From NCBI GenBank assembly GCA_005406025.1, contig BGZK01000019.1, positions 496,001 to 560,000 of the forward strand: a stretch of 64,000 bases of DNA, given 5' to 3'. The number at the start of each line of letters is the position of its first letter. Position 1 is the stretch's first letter. Below, one piece after another: positions 38,801 through 51,300 of the stretch. The notes beneath the pieces are model-generated. The model searched no databases. It saw nothing but the letters and a program-made list of their open reading frames with translations, and had not been told where the DNA came from. The DNA is from Eumeta japonica (lineage: Eukaryota > Arthropoda > Insecta > Lepidoptera > Psychidae). The position numbers and the translations under genes were made by a program.

Positions 38801-41800
38801 GTTAATTGCATTGAGTCTTTGTCACCGTCTCACTATGTCCTAGCGGGCGTTTAGCCGATCCTTTAAGCTTTCACAAAGTAATAATCAACGGAGCATTAAA
38901 CGTTTAGTAGGTCCTCTAAGTACCAGTAAGTCGCCTATATTCGTTTCTCAAATTATACCCAATTTTCTTTCCGTAATAAATCGCTCTCATCTTTTTATTT
39001 TGATTAATTATAATTAATTAAAATAGATATGATCTTTCAGTCAAGTTCGCTGCTGTTTTTTGACCCTTACGTGCGTACGAAGAAGTAGACAGCTTCAGCT
39101 TAGGTACACTAAATCAACGAATTAGTACCAATAAAGCGTTACCATAATTTTACTATTTTATTCATATGTATAATATATCTTATTTTATATAAAAGTATGG
39201 TTGTTCTCCTGTACCTTTTCAAAAATATTAAAATTTTACAAATACCTATACATTCGAGGAACGCTGGGTTTTAGATATCATATCATTTTAATTCCTCAGT
39301 GATTAAATTATATCGACTGGTCGATATCGCTATCGTGTCGATCTAAAAGCTTAACTTTGATCACGCTGGATGTAATTATTGTCGCATTATTCATTTACGA
39401 CAGTTTGTGATATGTTTTCGCAAAACTTTGAAGGACACCTATTGTAGTACATTTAAAATATGTGAAAGGAATAAACGATAAAAATTATAAACATAATTGA
39501 AAAATAATACTTTTGAATTATTGACTATTTGAACCATTATAGACTAATATCAAACAAAAAAAATAAGTCTGTATAACATTTAAAATGTTAGTCCACTAAG
39601 ACTCAGAAACGTAAAGTTAACCAAACGAGCTAATGAAGCTGACGCCCGTATAAGATGAAAGAGAAAATAACTTAAAAATCGTACAGTTACTATATAACAT
39701 TATTGTACTATGTAATGGGAATGCTACTGATACAATTCATGAGGTGTAGATCAAAAATAGTAGGTCCCTTAAAAAGTACTTACAAGATGAAAAGAAGAAA
39801 TGATGTCTAAATACAATGTCCAGTACGAAATAACCGGGGGAGACAGGCCTAAATAATTCAGTAAAGATAATTCTCTTGTGGCATTTGCGATAATTATTAG
39901 CACGCGGAGCAACGTAGCTGGACATGAATTGGCATGCTCTTATCAAGCCTAGGACACTAATCAACTTAAAAGTGCTTTAAACATGCAAATAGTAACAGAA
40001 ACATAATTTTTCTTATTTTAATATTACTTTTAAAATTGTAAGTATAAATGTTATTCCTTCATTTACGTGATTATAAAGATAATGTTAATCATGTGTTTAC
40101 GTAATACTATAAAATGCTAAGGCAGCGCGCAAAACACTGTGTTTTGTATCGCGAAATATTATCGGAGATTTGGAGAAAAAAAAAAAATTTTTACATTCTC
40201 TTATATTTCATTAAACATTACCATATCTCTAGCTTTACGAATTTTTTGTAATGTAATATTGTGATTATCTATAAGGCTATTACTTTATAATTACGTTCAG
40301 TTTCCGCCAATTTTTCCTAGTTTTAAATAATAACTATAATATTTCATGAAGATTACAGTAAGTGACGTATGTGAATTGCAAGAGCACCCGGCATTGTTGC
40401 AAAAATAGAGTTACCGAAACGAAAGTTAGTTTTCAAGCATATTTATAGATTTAATAGTGTGTAAACATTACCACACATTATTATAAAATACATTATGGCT
40501 CTTGTCAAATAAATCAACTCCAACTACAGTCATTTATTTATTAACCTGACTATTAGGTCATTAAGCAACTTTTTACTCAGATTAGTAGGCTTTTAGAGAG
40601 TTTAATTCTTGTCAAAGTGATATTAGTATATATTATAAAAGTAAATATAATGTACCTAAGTGTTTTAAATCTCAACGTAATCCGTGACGTCATAGTTCAT
40701 TACTGCTGTGTAAGATAAATATGAACTCTGTTCTTCAAGTAAGACACGTGAACAATATTTGATGACTTACAAGTTTCGCGTTTCTTAATCGAACATGTTT
40801 ATCTTATCTGATCTATTTTCAATAAGCAATATTATATTTTCCGTGTCCACTGACTATCATACAACCGGGTGTTTGTCTGTTAAGACAATATAACAAATAA
40901 AACGAAACGATATCAATTAAAACTTGAACAGCTGCAAATCAATATTTTATAGACCAAGATATAGAGGTGTGACTACGTAACACGAATTTCATGTTAAATT
41001 AATATGACGGAGAATCGACCTTCTTGAAACCATTTATATTTTGTCACAACGCCCTTCCCTACACGCCTGTTTTCTCCTAAGCCAATGCGAATATACAGCG
41101 GTTTTATTGAGCTGTTACAGCTAAACAAAAGCTTACAGTTCGTAAGGCCGAATCCAAATCGAGTGCATTTTCGAGAACTTCCTGCAGCGCCTGCACGGGC
41201 TGGACGGCCGCGTCGGCGGGGTACGTGACCAGGATGACCGCGTCGTAGCCCGAGGCGTCCAGGCTGGCCACCGTGCTGACCGGCACCCCGTTCACCTCGG
41301 AGGTGGTGCTTCTTGTGTCCAAACTGAAAGGATTTTTTATTTGCTATTATTTTCTTACATAGACTATTTTGGACTTCAAATGTAGAGACTGTTTAACTGT
41401 GGAACAAGCCAGCTTTGACTTGTGGATTTTCCAATTTTATGATATTTTTCTTTCTTATATTAAACTAAAAATAACACAAATATCAGAATCGTGTCGTTTT
41501 GGTGCGGTACTTTTGGCATGACGCGTGCGCAAACAAATATATAGACAAATTATCTAAAAAAAATGTGCGCATGTATGACAAATGTATATGTACATACGTA
41601 AGAAGTGAAACTTCTTTATGACATCATTTTTCGAAAAATTATGTTAACAATTTGACACTATTTACAACTTTTACAACAATTTACAAAAATTTCTCTCATA
41701 CGTCGATTAAAAAAGTTTCACTTCAAAAACTCTCCATTTTTAGTTGTTTTAATTACTAGTAAGAGATGTTGTGTAATTTTAGTCTTAAATATTAAGATCA

Positions 41801-42417
41801 AACAAACATTCATTAGTAATTTTATTACGTTATATATATAAACATAATATTGAACTCTGCAACGTCAAGCAAAAATCTGCTTTCTAATATCATTAAACCC
41901 ATAGGGTCAATTTGTAAAAAAATTTCTAGCACTTCGCCACTCGTGCTATAAACATCGAAATTAAAGTCATTCTCCCTATTTCATTCGCTTTGACAGTTTG
42001 GTTGACGCAAGAGACAGTTTTTGGTAGAACGTCCCATCAGTTGGACATTTCATCCAGATTCAAACTGATAGCGAGATGGAAATGTCTGATAGCTTATAAA
42101 ATATTAATGTCATGTTTTAATTTCCACTGAATTACGAAAGAACGGAACTGCTATTTCTAAACCTTTAAGTGGCAGCAGTTTTAATACCTAGTTATCGAAA
42201 TCCTTTCATGATTACTGAATCATTTTTCCTATTTTATTTGCTTCCCGCTTCATTTTTTAGCCAATGACAAGTCATAAGAGTTTCCTTAAAAGAAACTGAA
42301 ACTAGAAATACTCAAATGTGTATCAAAACTTGACACGTCATACCTGAAGACAATCAGTATGGCCATCAGCACTATCAGCACTATGAAAATAACGGAATAT
42401 AACCCCTTGAGCATCAT
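26831..42417 (-). CDS. Gene B: M17 leucyl-aminopeptidase-like (W07G4.4 type), 12 exons, last acceptor shifted
   Basis: Paralogue of gene A with the same exon plan: 42344-42417, 41137-41323, 37019-37107, 34420-34564, 33777-33904, 33097-33290, 31953-32023, 31171-31275, 30137-30316, 29541-29662, 27729-27894, 26831-27007. This yields 1638 nt (545 aa). Residues 1-24 form a very hydrophobic leader (signal peptide or anchor). Exon 2 is 21 nt longer than in A. Catalytic set: Lys296, Asp301 in GITYDSGG, Lys308, Asp319 in SRDK, and NSDAEGR Asp378/Glu380/Arg382, so it is predicted active. Oddity: the acceptor equivalent to the other copies (CAG before GGGGCCCC) would put exon 12 one base out of frame. 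An AG 17 bases upstream restores frame and adds six residues (IDVHCR) before GPGAF. The alternative is a one-base indel, in the genome or the assembly. Two ATGs are adjacent at the start; I used the first, 65 nt downstream of the TATA box. Confidence 0.83.
27961..28430 (-). mobile_element. Jockey-like LINE 3' end with GATTT tail
   Basis: On the minus strand, decayed C-terminal residues like AEIQNLPFNEFKRFVKKKL are followed by a 3' UTR ending in aaatatatttttgatttgat plus a GATTT repeat tail at 27961-27975. It is a 5'-truncated copy in the intron between exons 11 and 10 of gene B, in the same sense as the gene. It is related to the copy at 10585-11480. Confidence 0.68.
35005..35950. mobile_element. 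946-bp element with 35-bp terminal inverted repeats
   Basis: Left end caggttgtaagggaccgtcg and the reverse complement of the right end cagggtgtaagggacggttg continue to 35 bp with three mismatches. TA flanks both ends. Inside are a direct duplication of aaaacatt..atttatacaaagaat (35320-35378) and two copies of gaagggacgcgtgcct (35526, 35594). There is no transposase ORF, so it is a non-autonomous DNA transposon of unassigned superfamily, in the intron between exons 4 and 3 of gene B. Confidence 0.78.
36530..36725 (+). mobile_element. Interspersed repeat fragment, family L1 copy 4 (opposite orientation)
   Basis: Plus-strand sequence with tacgtggaaatttgttgtct, gcctacccctctgggaaata and cgcg matches the reverse complement of the other three copies. 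It sits in the intron between exons 4 and 3 of gene B. Confidence 0.45.
36933..36956. repeat. (AT)n microsatellite
   Basis: About 11 AT dinucleotides, 65 bp from the donor end of gene B exon 3 (37019), in the following intron. Confidence 0.85.
41599..41724. mobile_element. Short MITE-like element with GAAGTGAAACTT ends
   Basis: gaagtgaaacttcttt at the left and aaaaaagtttcacttc at the right form 12-bp exact inverted ends around about 95 bp of AT-rich sequence. It lies in the first intron of gene B. The superfamily is not assigned. Confidence 0.5.
42344..42417 (-). other. Gene B exon 1: separate leader-encoding exon
   Basis: This 74-nt coding exon encodes MMLKGLYS and then about 16 consecutive strongly hydrophobic residues (VIFIVLIVLMAILIVF). 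The core is longer and greasier than in gene A and lacks an obvious small-residue cleavage site, so an uncleaved type II signal anchor is as likely as a signal peptide. It joins exon 2 in the same phase as in gene A, so the leader was probably present before the A/B duplication. Confidence 0.7.
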
Positions 42418-42453
42418 CTTGGGCGTGCGCACTACTCGCGTCGGCGTCAAGGC

Positions 42454-42610
42454 CCGACTAGCGCGAAGCCTCGACGAAGTTATTTTATATTATCAAAAAT
42501 CGACAGCGCCGTATCAGGATGGAGTTGCACGTTTTGCGGTAGATTTTTTTGTAATCTTTGTCTGTTTGGCTTTAGATATTTCGATAAGACATCGATAATT
42601 AATGATTTAT
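42454..42610 (-). promoter_or_regulatory. Gene B promoter: TATA box, initiator and conserved upstream element
   Basis: The TATA box is at 42482-42489. AGTCGG begins exactly 30 nt downstream (A at 42459), as in gene A. The 18-bp element tcgataattaatgattta is at 42592-42609, 103 bp from the TATA box against 104 in gene A. A GATA-like cgataag lies just upstream of it. The intervening DNA aligns loosely with that of gene A, so the promoter was duplicated with the gene and these parts have been retained. Confidence 0.66.
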
Positions 42611-42843
42611 GAATATCATAATATATATATGTTGCAGTTAGTTCAGGGAAATTGTCTTGTTAATTAATTTATTGCCTAGGAAAAGATTAAATTATATGTT
42701 AAATAAACTAATGTCTATCAATAATAGTTGATAGACTTTAGTTTACGATGCAGACGCAGTGACGACAGCAATCGTCACTGGCGTCTACCACCCACTGTTA
42801 AAGTGCAGAAGCCAACACATGACGTTTAATTTAAACAAAAACA

Positions 42844-43370
42844 TTAACTTTCGTGCGGTCTTCGGGTCAATTTTGACCCATTTGGGAATGAAACAAATTT
42901 TTCTCTTTAAATATATATATTTTTTAGTGTTGATATTTAATTACTTTTGCCAAAGTTTTGAGCTCAATATAAATATTTGAACGTTTTATAAAAACATGTC
43001 AATGTCGTCCTCGACTCAAATTTGACCAGACGTATTTAACGACTGTCGTTTGTTACTTGTGGATGACTCGATACCCATTGTAGTGCCCATAGCAATATTA
43101 TAGTTTTAAAATAAACGTTGAATAAGCAGGACGTTTTCGTACTTAACGATCGAGCAATTATTTCGTATTTGGAAATGATGGACAATGAGATTGAAACCTT
43201 CTTGAGCAAGTGCCGGATGAGGGAGAATTGTGTTCTCAATTCGAAGATCATATGAAGAATGCTCACTCATCGAACAAAAGTTCTAGTGAGAGTGAAACTT
43301 TATTTGTACCTTCTGGAGGAATGATATCAAAGAAAAGACGATTAAGATTATTGTAAATAAGTATCTGGGT
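42844..43370 (+). mobile_element. Possible decayed piggyBac-like element end
   Basis: TTAA at 42844 (the piggyBac target) is closely followed by gtgcggtcttcgggtcaatt then ttgaccca, a pattern I associate with piggyBac-like ends. About 300 bp later there is an interrupted acidic and Ser-rich frame (EDHMKNAHSSNKSSSESE-like), as at a transposase N-terminus. No catalytic domain is visible. Tentative. Confidence 0.35.
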
Positions 43371-46300
43371 ACACGGTAGATGAAATGTCTAACTTTATTA
43401 CATCCAAGCTTTCCACGCCGCAGCTACGCCTGCGTTTAATTAGGTTTTCCCGTAGTAAAAGTAGCCTATGTCCATCAAGGATATTGTAGGATTCTAATGG
43501 TGAAATAATTTTCAAAATCGGTTAAGTTAATGCAGAGATTACCCCCTTCAACCTTACAAACTCAAAAATATACCTAAAAATACGCGTCGAATTGACAACA
43601 TTCTCCTTCTTTTCTTTAAATCCTTAAAATGATTAATAGTTCTAATTTCTAGCACTCACTCTATTGTCTCCAGAGAAATCAATTATCGATATAATTGGAC
43701 AAGAAATCACCTAACTTCTAACCATCAAAGAGTTGTACTTTCTTTCATCAGCCAGCGTCGTGAGATGATGATGACCATACGCAAATGTCTCAATAGCTTT
43801 AGAAAATGTATGAAAAAAAACATTGTTAATACCTATAACATTTGAGGGTTGCCCTCGATTTCTCTGAGATTCCATCATTAGATCCTGACTTAGTGCCAAT
43901 GAGACTACCTTAGAAGCATAACAGTCTTTCAAAAAAAAAAGGATTTTGAAAATCGGTCCAGATATGGGGGAGAAACCGGTGAACATACATAAAAAAATAC
44001 AGTCGAACATAGAACCTCTTCCTTTTTTGAAGTCAGTTAATAATATTTATATGAAATTTTTAAACATTTTTTAAACACTCAGTTACGAGGAGAAAATTAT
44101 TTAACATGTAATAATCATTATTTATGAATCTTTCGTTAATGAGGCTGAATTATAAGCAACATTTACAATTATTAATTTAAAGCTACAGTCCATCTTTCTT
44201 TATTATTAATATATTTTTGATCATTGTTTAAGTTTTGATTGCTCTTTAAATTTCTTACTCTTTTAATGTCATTTTAAGTTATGTCAAGCACTGCTTTCAG
44301 CGTAAGGAACCGCACAATTCTCTAACCGGTTTCACCTGAAAATCAGCGCCGCAGCCCCGGCGGTGGTGTCGTGCTGAGCTGGAACCAACTCGGCATGAAC
44401 TCAATTAACCATGTGACTGTGCGTTTTTTTACTCTGATATTGTTCTCATTCCAAATAAAACGTTTTTTCTCTCTTTCTATTTTCTTTCTAAATTGTATCA
44501 AATTCTGATTGCCTAACGTTTACAACTCGACGCTAGTGCAAGGCTCGAGTATGTAGTGCTTGATTTTGTTAGTGAATCTATATAAGATATGTTGGATAAA
44601 AGATAATACGTTGAATAAACAGCGTTTGTAAACTGCGGCTACATTCACAGTGTTGTTTCATTCTACCATGATAATTAGGACTGAAATGAAATCGAGGAGC
44701 AGGGGCCTACCCACGACGAGGCGAGGCAGGACATCTGCGCCACCCTAAGCTCCTGAATCTGGTATAGGAAGAGGGTTCTGGAAGCACAAAATAAATTTGA
44801 AAACGAAATTTTTGTTAGATTTAGCCAGAACCTTCGCAGGTTATAATTGAAATAAAGTCAGTTAATAAGAATACTTTTTAAATTCTTACTACTTATCGAT
44901 TTATTTACTTCTGGTCCACCCTTAAAAATACGCTAGGTACGCCCCTTTCGAGGAGTGATATGGAAAACGTTTACAAACAAATGTATACTAGACACGAAAA
45001 CGCATTGCGAAGCTACTAGACTTTTAATTCGTCATACTTCATTTCCTAACACCCTGGTACTAAAATGTGTCACACGCCCGGCCCCTAAATTCCCGTATGA
45101 ACCCTGAAACAACTTCGAAGACAACTATATATTTAAATAGGTATTTGAAAGGCGGTTCTTTGGGAAAAATGATTGTATTTTGCACCTTCAGAAGTATAAT
45201 CTTCAAAAACGATGAAACATACATTAATAGCAAAAACCGAATCCTCATAGTTTCGCCATATCCGTCCGTCTGTGTTTCACAAGCATTTTAATCAAAAACT
45301 ACAATATGTATAACGATGAAATTTGAAGTATAAGTGTCTTGTATAAACCACTACTTACTTTGATAGTTAAATAACAAAAATATATATATCTAGAAGGGCA
45401 CTCAATACATGTAACAAAAGCTAAAAAAGGTTTTTTTCAGCAAATATCAACATATAGCATAAATTTAGACAGTTCTTTTAAAAATACTAAGGTTTTAAAG
45501 CAATCTTTTGATTAAGTGAATATTTTTGGATATAATGGCTCCGAAAGTATCAAAAATTGTCCCCCCCTAAACCGTATGTTCATAAAATATGAGAAGGATT
45601 ATGATGGTAACGATTAATAAATAGTTTCAAAGAAAATTATTTTGAACATGATCGGATAAACAATTTTTGAGTTATTGCACAAAAACTGAGCTTCTCAACA
45701 AAAGGACGTGAATGCCATGAAGATACGTTCTTTTGCTAGTGCACTTTTTTACAACGTATTTTTGCATTTGGAGACTAGTGTGTTTCAATCGAGTTTTAAC
45801 GTACTAAAGAGCTTTTAAATCACGTTATCTAAAAATGCATAAAACAATGTTCGCGGTTGGAAATATTACGTATTTTGTGATAAATTAATGCAAAGACAGA
45901 ATTTTACAATTTGACCTGGAATAGTTGTTTTACAACTTGACGAAAACGTATTACATACTTAAATAAGCCTTAGATTTCTTTTTAGAATATTTGAAGTTCA
46001 CCAATGTGCCTGAAACAAGGTTCGGCATTTGCAATAGTTAGAACAAATCAAAATATTTACTATTGTATTTTTCAGTACAACTAATAATAATGACATGCAT
46101 TACAAAGCCGTTTTTTTATCACATATACGTAAATAAAGACAGTCCAATTATTATTTTCGTATCAAGATTTTCATACAAGTACTTCAAAAAAAAATTAAAC
46201 GTGTGGCACTAGGGGACTGCCGCGGTAAAGCTATTGCATAGCATTTTTTATCAACTTATGCAATTATATTTATTTATGCAGTATTTTTTTTGATATTAAT

Positions 46301-47640
46301 TCAAGTTTTTCATCCCTTTCTTCATTAATAAATGCACTTTGTTTATTCATATTTAAAACACTTTATTTATACACAAATTTTACGCGTATAGCTATTCACC
46401 AGCAACTGCTATTCACTGTTGTACATAGGTATACCTGTGTATACATATATACATACATGTATACTTACGGGGCACATGAGGTGAGTGTAGCATTATAAAG
46501 ATATGATAGATACCTATACACCTATATACTTTCTCACAAACAGCTGCTTACGTATTCGTTCGATTTCGGAGCAGCTCGTCTCGATCCATGCGAGCTTCGT
46601 ACAGTCGTACCATATACATACACGTTAAGCGAACGCTGAGCCGAGCTACATGGTAGGCGGAGTGGGGGGGTGTTAGGTTTTATTTTCGTTACGGAATTTC
46701 TTGATTTGGTCGCCGCGCTCAAAGCCCGCGATAAAAGCTACACAATAGCTTAAAAATTTTAAACTAAATAGTATCTTCGGCAACCAATTGAAATAGTTGA
46801 TTTTGCGGCAGTATTTAAAGGATTTCACAGAATTCCGCATCGCGTCAGTGTCACAAAGTGCAATTGGATGTAAGTAAAGTCAATGTGGCGCTGGCTACTA
46901 TACTAAGCGCTCTAGCGTAAAAAAACAATCTTTAGTTTATTTGAACCGACAAATCGCGAATGTAAATCGAGCGCTTTCCGCTGTTGTAGACGAATCATCA
47001 TTCAATTGTATACATAGAAACATTTTATTCAAATAATTAGATCGATTTTGTATACGTATTGTGATTTGTCTATACAAATAAAAATATAATTCCGCTTGTA
47101 TGCAAGATCATCACTTGGAAACGGCTGGAGCGATTTGCCTGATTTCTTTTTTGTTGCGCTTGTAATTATTAGAAGATGGTTTATATGAAAGAAAATAATA
47201 TTTTTCAAATTTTTTATCAGCATGTCTGTCTGTTTTTTCGGTTTATCTTCGGAACGGCTGAACCGCTTACAGTGCAACTTTCAATCGTATGTAAAAGAGC
47301 GTATGGGCAAATCTCTAGGATACCTTTTATTCCGGAATTGTTTAGGGTTCCTGTGTAAAAACTGAACAACACTTAAAAATGAGATAACTCATCTGAATCG
47401 AAGGTGAAGGAAAAAGGTGGAACGGAGATCAAGATCGGGAACAAGGCAGGTGTCGGCACCTGGGCCGACGACGAGAGCGGCGTCGGGGTTATGACGGAAA
47501 CATATTAATTGTTATAAAAATTGTAAAAATTCTTCTACGTTCACACGGGTGAAGCTGCAAGTAAAAGCTGTCTACAGTATAAATTATCAAGTTTTTAACC
47601 CTTTTTAACGTTCCGCCAAAGTTCTATTTTCAGCATTGTT
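43370..47640. other. B/C spacer, left part, no gene recognised
   Basis: AT-rich sequence without aminopeptidase exons. Small GC-richer patches (44330-44400, 46560-46720, 47395-47490) look like repeat debris. The region 47105-47360 contains aacggctggagcgatt and aacggctgaaccgctt, a motif typical of degenerate insect repeats that also underlies the adjacent 105-bp tandem repeat. Confidence 0.45.
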
Positions 47641-48340
47641 CAGTATGCGTATACGAATGAAAGGATACACGATACATTTTTAGGGCTCCATGAGAATCTA
47701 TATGAATTATTGTAGTTATACCCATTTAGATAAATTTTACTAGGGAGTTAGCTGGAAACCAATAGAAGCACATATGATATACTTGTAGGGTTCCGTGAGA
47801 ATTATTGATAGTTCTTATACTTTTGCCGCTTTCAATAAAATTTAGCAGGGAGGTAGCCAGAGACGAGGAAAAGCATATACGATATGTTTACAGGTTCCGT
47901 GAGAATTACTAGGAACCCTTATAGCTTTACCAATTTAGACAAATTTTGGTAGGGGGTTAGCTAGAAAATAATAAAATCATATACAATACATGTTAAGGGT
48001 TCCTTGAAAATTACTAAGAAACCTTATAATGTAACCGACTTCAATAAAATTTAGTATGGAGGTAGCTGAAAACTAATGAGAGAATGTACGATACATATTT
48101 TAGTATTCCGAAAAACTAATAACGAACCCATTTAGTTGTACAGATTGCAATGAAACTTTGTTTAAAGACAGCTGAAAATTAATGTAAAGAGATAATTTAT
48201 TAGGCTTCTGTAAGAATTACTAAAAATCAAATCAAAATTTGCTACAATGTAGTTGAAAACTAATGATCAATTGAACATATATATAAAATACATTTCAAGA
48301 GTTTCGTGAAAATGACTACGAACTTTTATATTGGAGACTG
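47640..48340. repeat. Degraded tandem repeat of about 105 bp, about six units
   Basis: A landmark of the form agggttccgtgagaatta recurs at about 47682, 47787, 47892, 47996, 48102, 48202 and 48298 (steps 105, 105, 104, 106, 100, 96). It is followed each time by an 'acccttatag', 'gacaaattttggtaggg', 'ttagctagaaa'-type order. Units diverge progressively towards the 46-bp array. There is no coding potential. Confidence 0.78.
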
Positions 48341-48363
48341 AGACTTACACTGAGACTTACAGC

Positions 48364-51300
48364 GCAAAAATAATATCAGTGTTTTATTTAAATAATTCCA
48401 TCTATTATATCACACAATTTATCTCAGTTTATTTTTTATCATAGTGTATCATAGTGTTTTATTAAATAGTGCCATCCGTTACATGACAAAATCAATCTTA
48501 GTAGATCATAAAGCGTAAGTCAATATTTTGATTAATATGCCACCTATTAGATTACAAAAAGTATCAGCATTTTAATTAAATAGTGCCATCTTTAGATCGC
48601 AAATAGAATCACAGTGTTTTAATTAAATAGTGCCATCCATTACATCGCAAAATTTATCTTATTAAATCGCAAAATGTATGTCAGTGTTTTATTTAAAATA
48701 TGCCAGTTATTAGATAGCAAAAAGTATCACAGTGTTTCATTTAAAAAGTGCCATTTGTTACATCACAAAAGTATCACATTGTATTATAAATAATGCCATC
48801 TATTAGATCATAAAAAAATATCAGTATTTTATTTAAATAGTGCTATCTGTTAGACCAAAAAAAATATTACCGTGTTTTATTTAAAAAGTGCCGTCTGTTA
48901 TATCACAAAAGTATCACAGTGTTTTATTCAATAGTGCCATCTATTAGATCACAAAAAGTAACAGTATTATATTTAAATAGTGCCATCTATTAGGTTGCAA
49001 AAAGTATTACAGTATTTTATTTAAATAATGGTATCTGTTAGACCACAAAAAATATCACAGTATTTTATTTAAAAAGTGCCATCTGTTAGATTACAAAAAG
49101 TATCAGTATTTTATTTAAATAGTGCCATCTGTTAGATCGCAAAGAGTATCACACTTTAAAAATACCATCTGTTAGGTCACAAAATATATTTCAGTCTTTT
49201 ATTTAAATAGTGCCATCTATTAGATCGCAAAAATTATCAATGTTTTATTTAAAAAGTGCCATCTATTAGATCATAAAAAAAATATCAGTATTTTATTTAA
49301 ATAGTGCCATCTATTAGATCACAAAAAGTATCAGTATTTTATTTAAACAGTACCATCTATTAGATCACAAATAGTATCAGTATTTTATTTAAATAGTGCC
49401 ATCTATTAGATCGCAAAAAGTATCAGTATTTTATTTAAATAGTGGCATCTATTAGATCATAAAAAGTATCAGTATTTTATTTAAATAGTGGCATCTATTA
49501 GATCATAAAAAAGTATCAGTATTTTATTTAAATAGTGGCATCTATTAGATCACAAAAAGTATCAGTATTTTATTTAAATAGTGGCATCTATTAGATCACA
49601 AAAAGTATCAGTATTTTATTTAAACAGTACCATCTATTAGATCACAAAAAGTATCAGTATTTTATTTAAATAGTGCCATCTATTAAATCATAAAAAGTAT
49701 CAGTATTTTATTTAAATAGTGCCATCTATTAGATCACCAAAAGTATCAGTATTTTATTTAAATAGTGCCATCTATTAGATCACAAAAAATATCAGTATTT
49801 TATTTAAATAGTGCCATCTATTAGATCCCAAAAAGTATCAGTATTTTATTTAAATAGTGGCATCTATTATATCACAAAAAGTATCAGTATTTTATTTAAA
49901 TAGTGCCATCTATTAGATCACAAAAAGTATCAATGTTTTATTTAAATAGTGGCATCTATTAGATCACAAAAAGTATTAGTATTTTATTTAAATAGTGGCA
50001 TCTATTAGATCGCAAAAAGTATCAGTATTTTATTTAAATAGTGGCATCTATTAGATCATAAAAAGTATCAGTATTTTATTTAAATAGTGGCATCTATTAG
50101 ATCATAAAAAAGTATCAGTATTTTATTTAAATAGTGCTATCTGTTAGACCAAAAAAAATATTACCGTGTTTTATTTAAAAAGTGGCATCTATTAGATCAC
50201 AAAAAGTATCAGTATTTTATTTAAACAGTACCATCTATTAGATCACAAAAAGTATTAGTATTTTATTTAAATAGTGGCATCTATTATATCCCAAAAAGTA
50301 TCAGTATTTTATTTAAAAAGTGCCATCTATTAGATCACAAAAAGTATCAGTATTTTATTTAAATAGTGCCATCTATTATATCCCAAAAAGTATCAGTATT
50401 TTATTTAAATAGTGCCATCTATTAGATCGCAAAATTATCAATGTTTTATTTAAATAGTGCCATCTATTAGATCACAAAAAGTATCAGTATTTTATTTAAA
50501 TAGTGGCATCTATTAGATCGCAAAATTATCAATGTTTTATTTAAATAGTGCCATCTATTAGATCACAAAAAGTATCAGTATTTTATTTAAATAGTGGCAT
50601 CTATTAGATCATAAAAAAATACCAGTATTTTATTTAAATAGTGCCATCTATTAGATCACAAAAAGTATCAGTATTTTATTTAAATAGTGCCATCTATTAG
50701 ATCGCAAAATTATCAATGTTTTATTTAAATAGTGCCATCTATTAGATCACAAAAAGTATCAGTATTTTATTTAAATAGTGGCATCTATTAGATCGCAAAA
50801 TTATCAATGTTTTATTTAAATAGTGCCATCTATTAGATCACAAAAAGTATCAGTATTTTATTTAAATAGTGGCATCTATTAGATCATAAAAAAATACCAG
50901 TATTTTATTTAAATAGTGCCATCTATTAGATCACAAAAAGTATCAGTATTTTATTTAAACAGTACCATCTATTAGATCGCAAAAAGTATCAGTATTTTAT
51001 TTAAATAGTGCCATCTATTAGATCGCAAAAAGTATCAGTATTTTATTTAAATAGTGGCATCTATTAGATCATAAAAAAGTATCAGTATTTTATTTAAATA
51101 GTGCCATCTATTAGATCACCAAAAGTATCAGTATTTTATTTAAATAGTGCCATCTATTAGATCACAAAAAATATCAGTATTTTATTTAAATAGTGCCATC
51201 TATTAGATCCCAAAAAATATCAGTATTTTATTTAAATAGTGGCATCTATTATATCACAAAAAGTATCAGTATTTTATTTAAATAGTGCCATCTATTAGAT

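Noticed and set aside
39737..39964. 75-codon minus-strand ORF
   Set aside because: No conserved motif, no splice context and AT-rich surroundings; length is compatible with chance.
26831..42417. Gene B as a pseudogene because of the exon 12 frame problem
   Set aside because: All other exons, splice sites and catalytic residues are intact, and an in-frame upstream acceptor with a good branch-point-like ctaac is available.
47395..47500. GC-rich short frame (AGVGTWADDESGVGVM) as an exon
   Set aside because: Preceded immediately by a stop, no splice partner or family recognised, and embedded in repeat debris.
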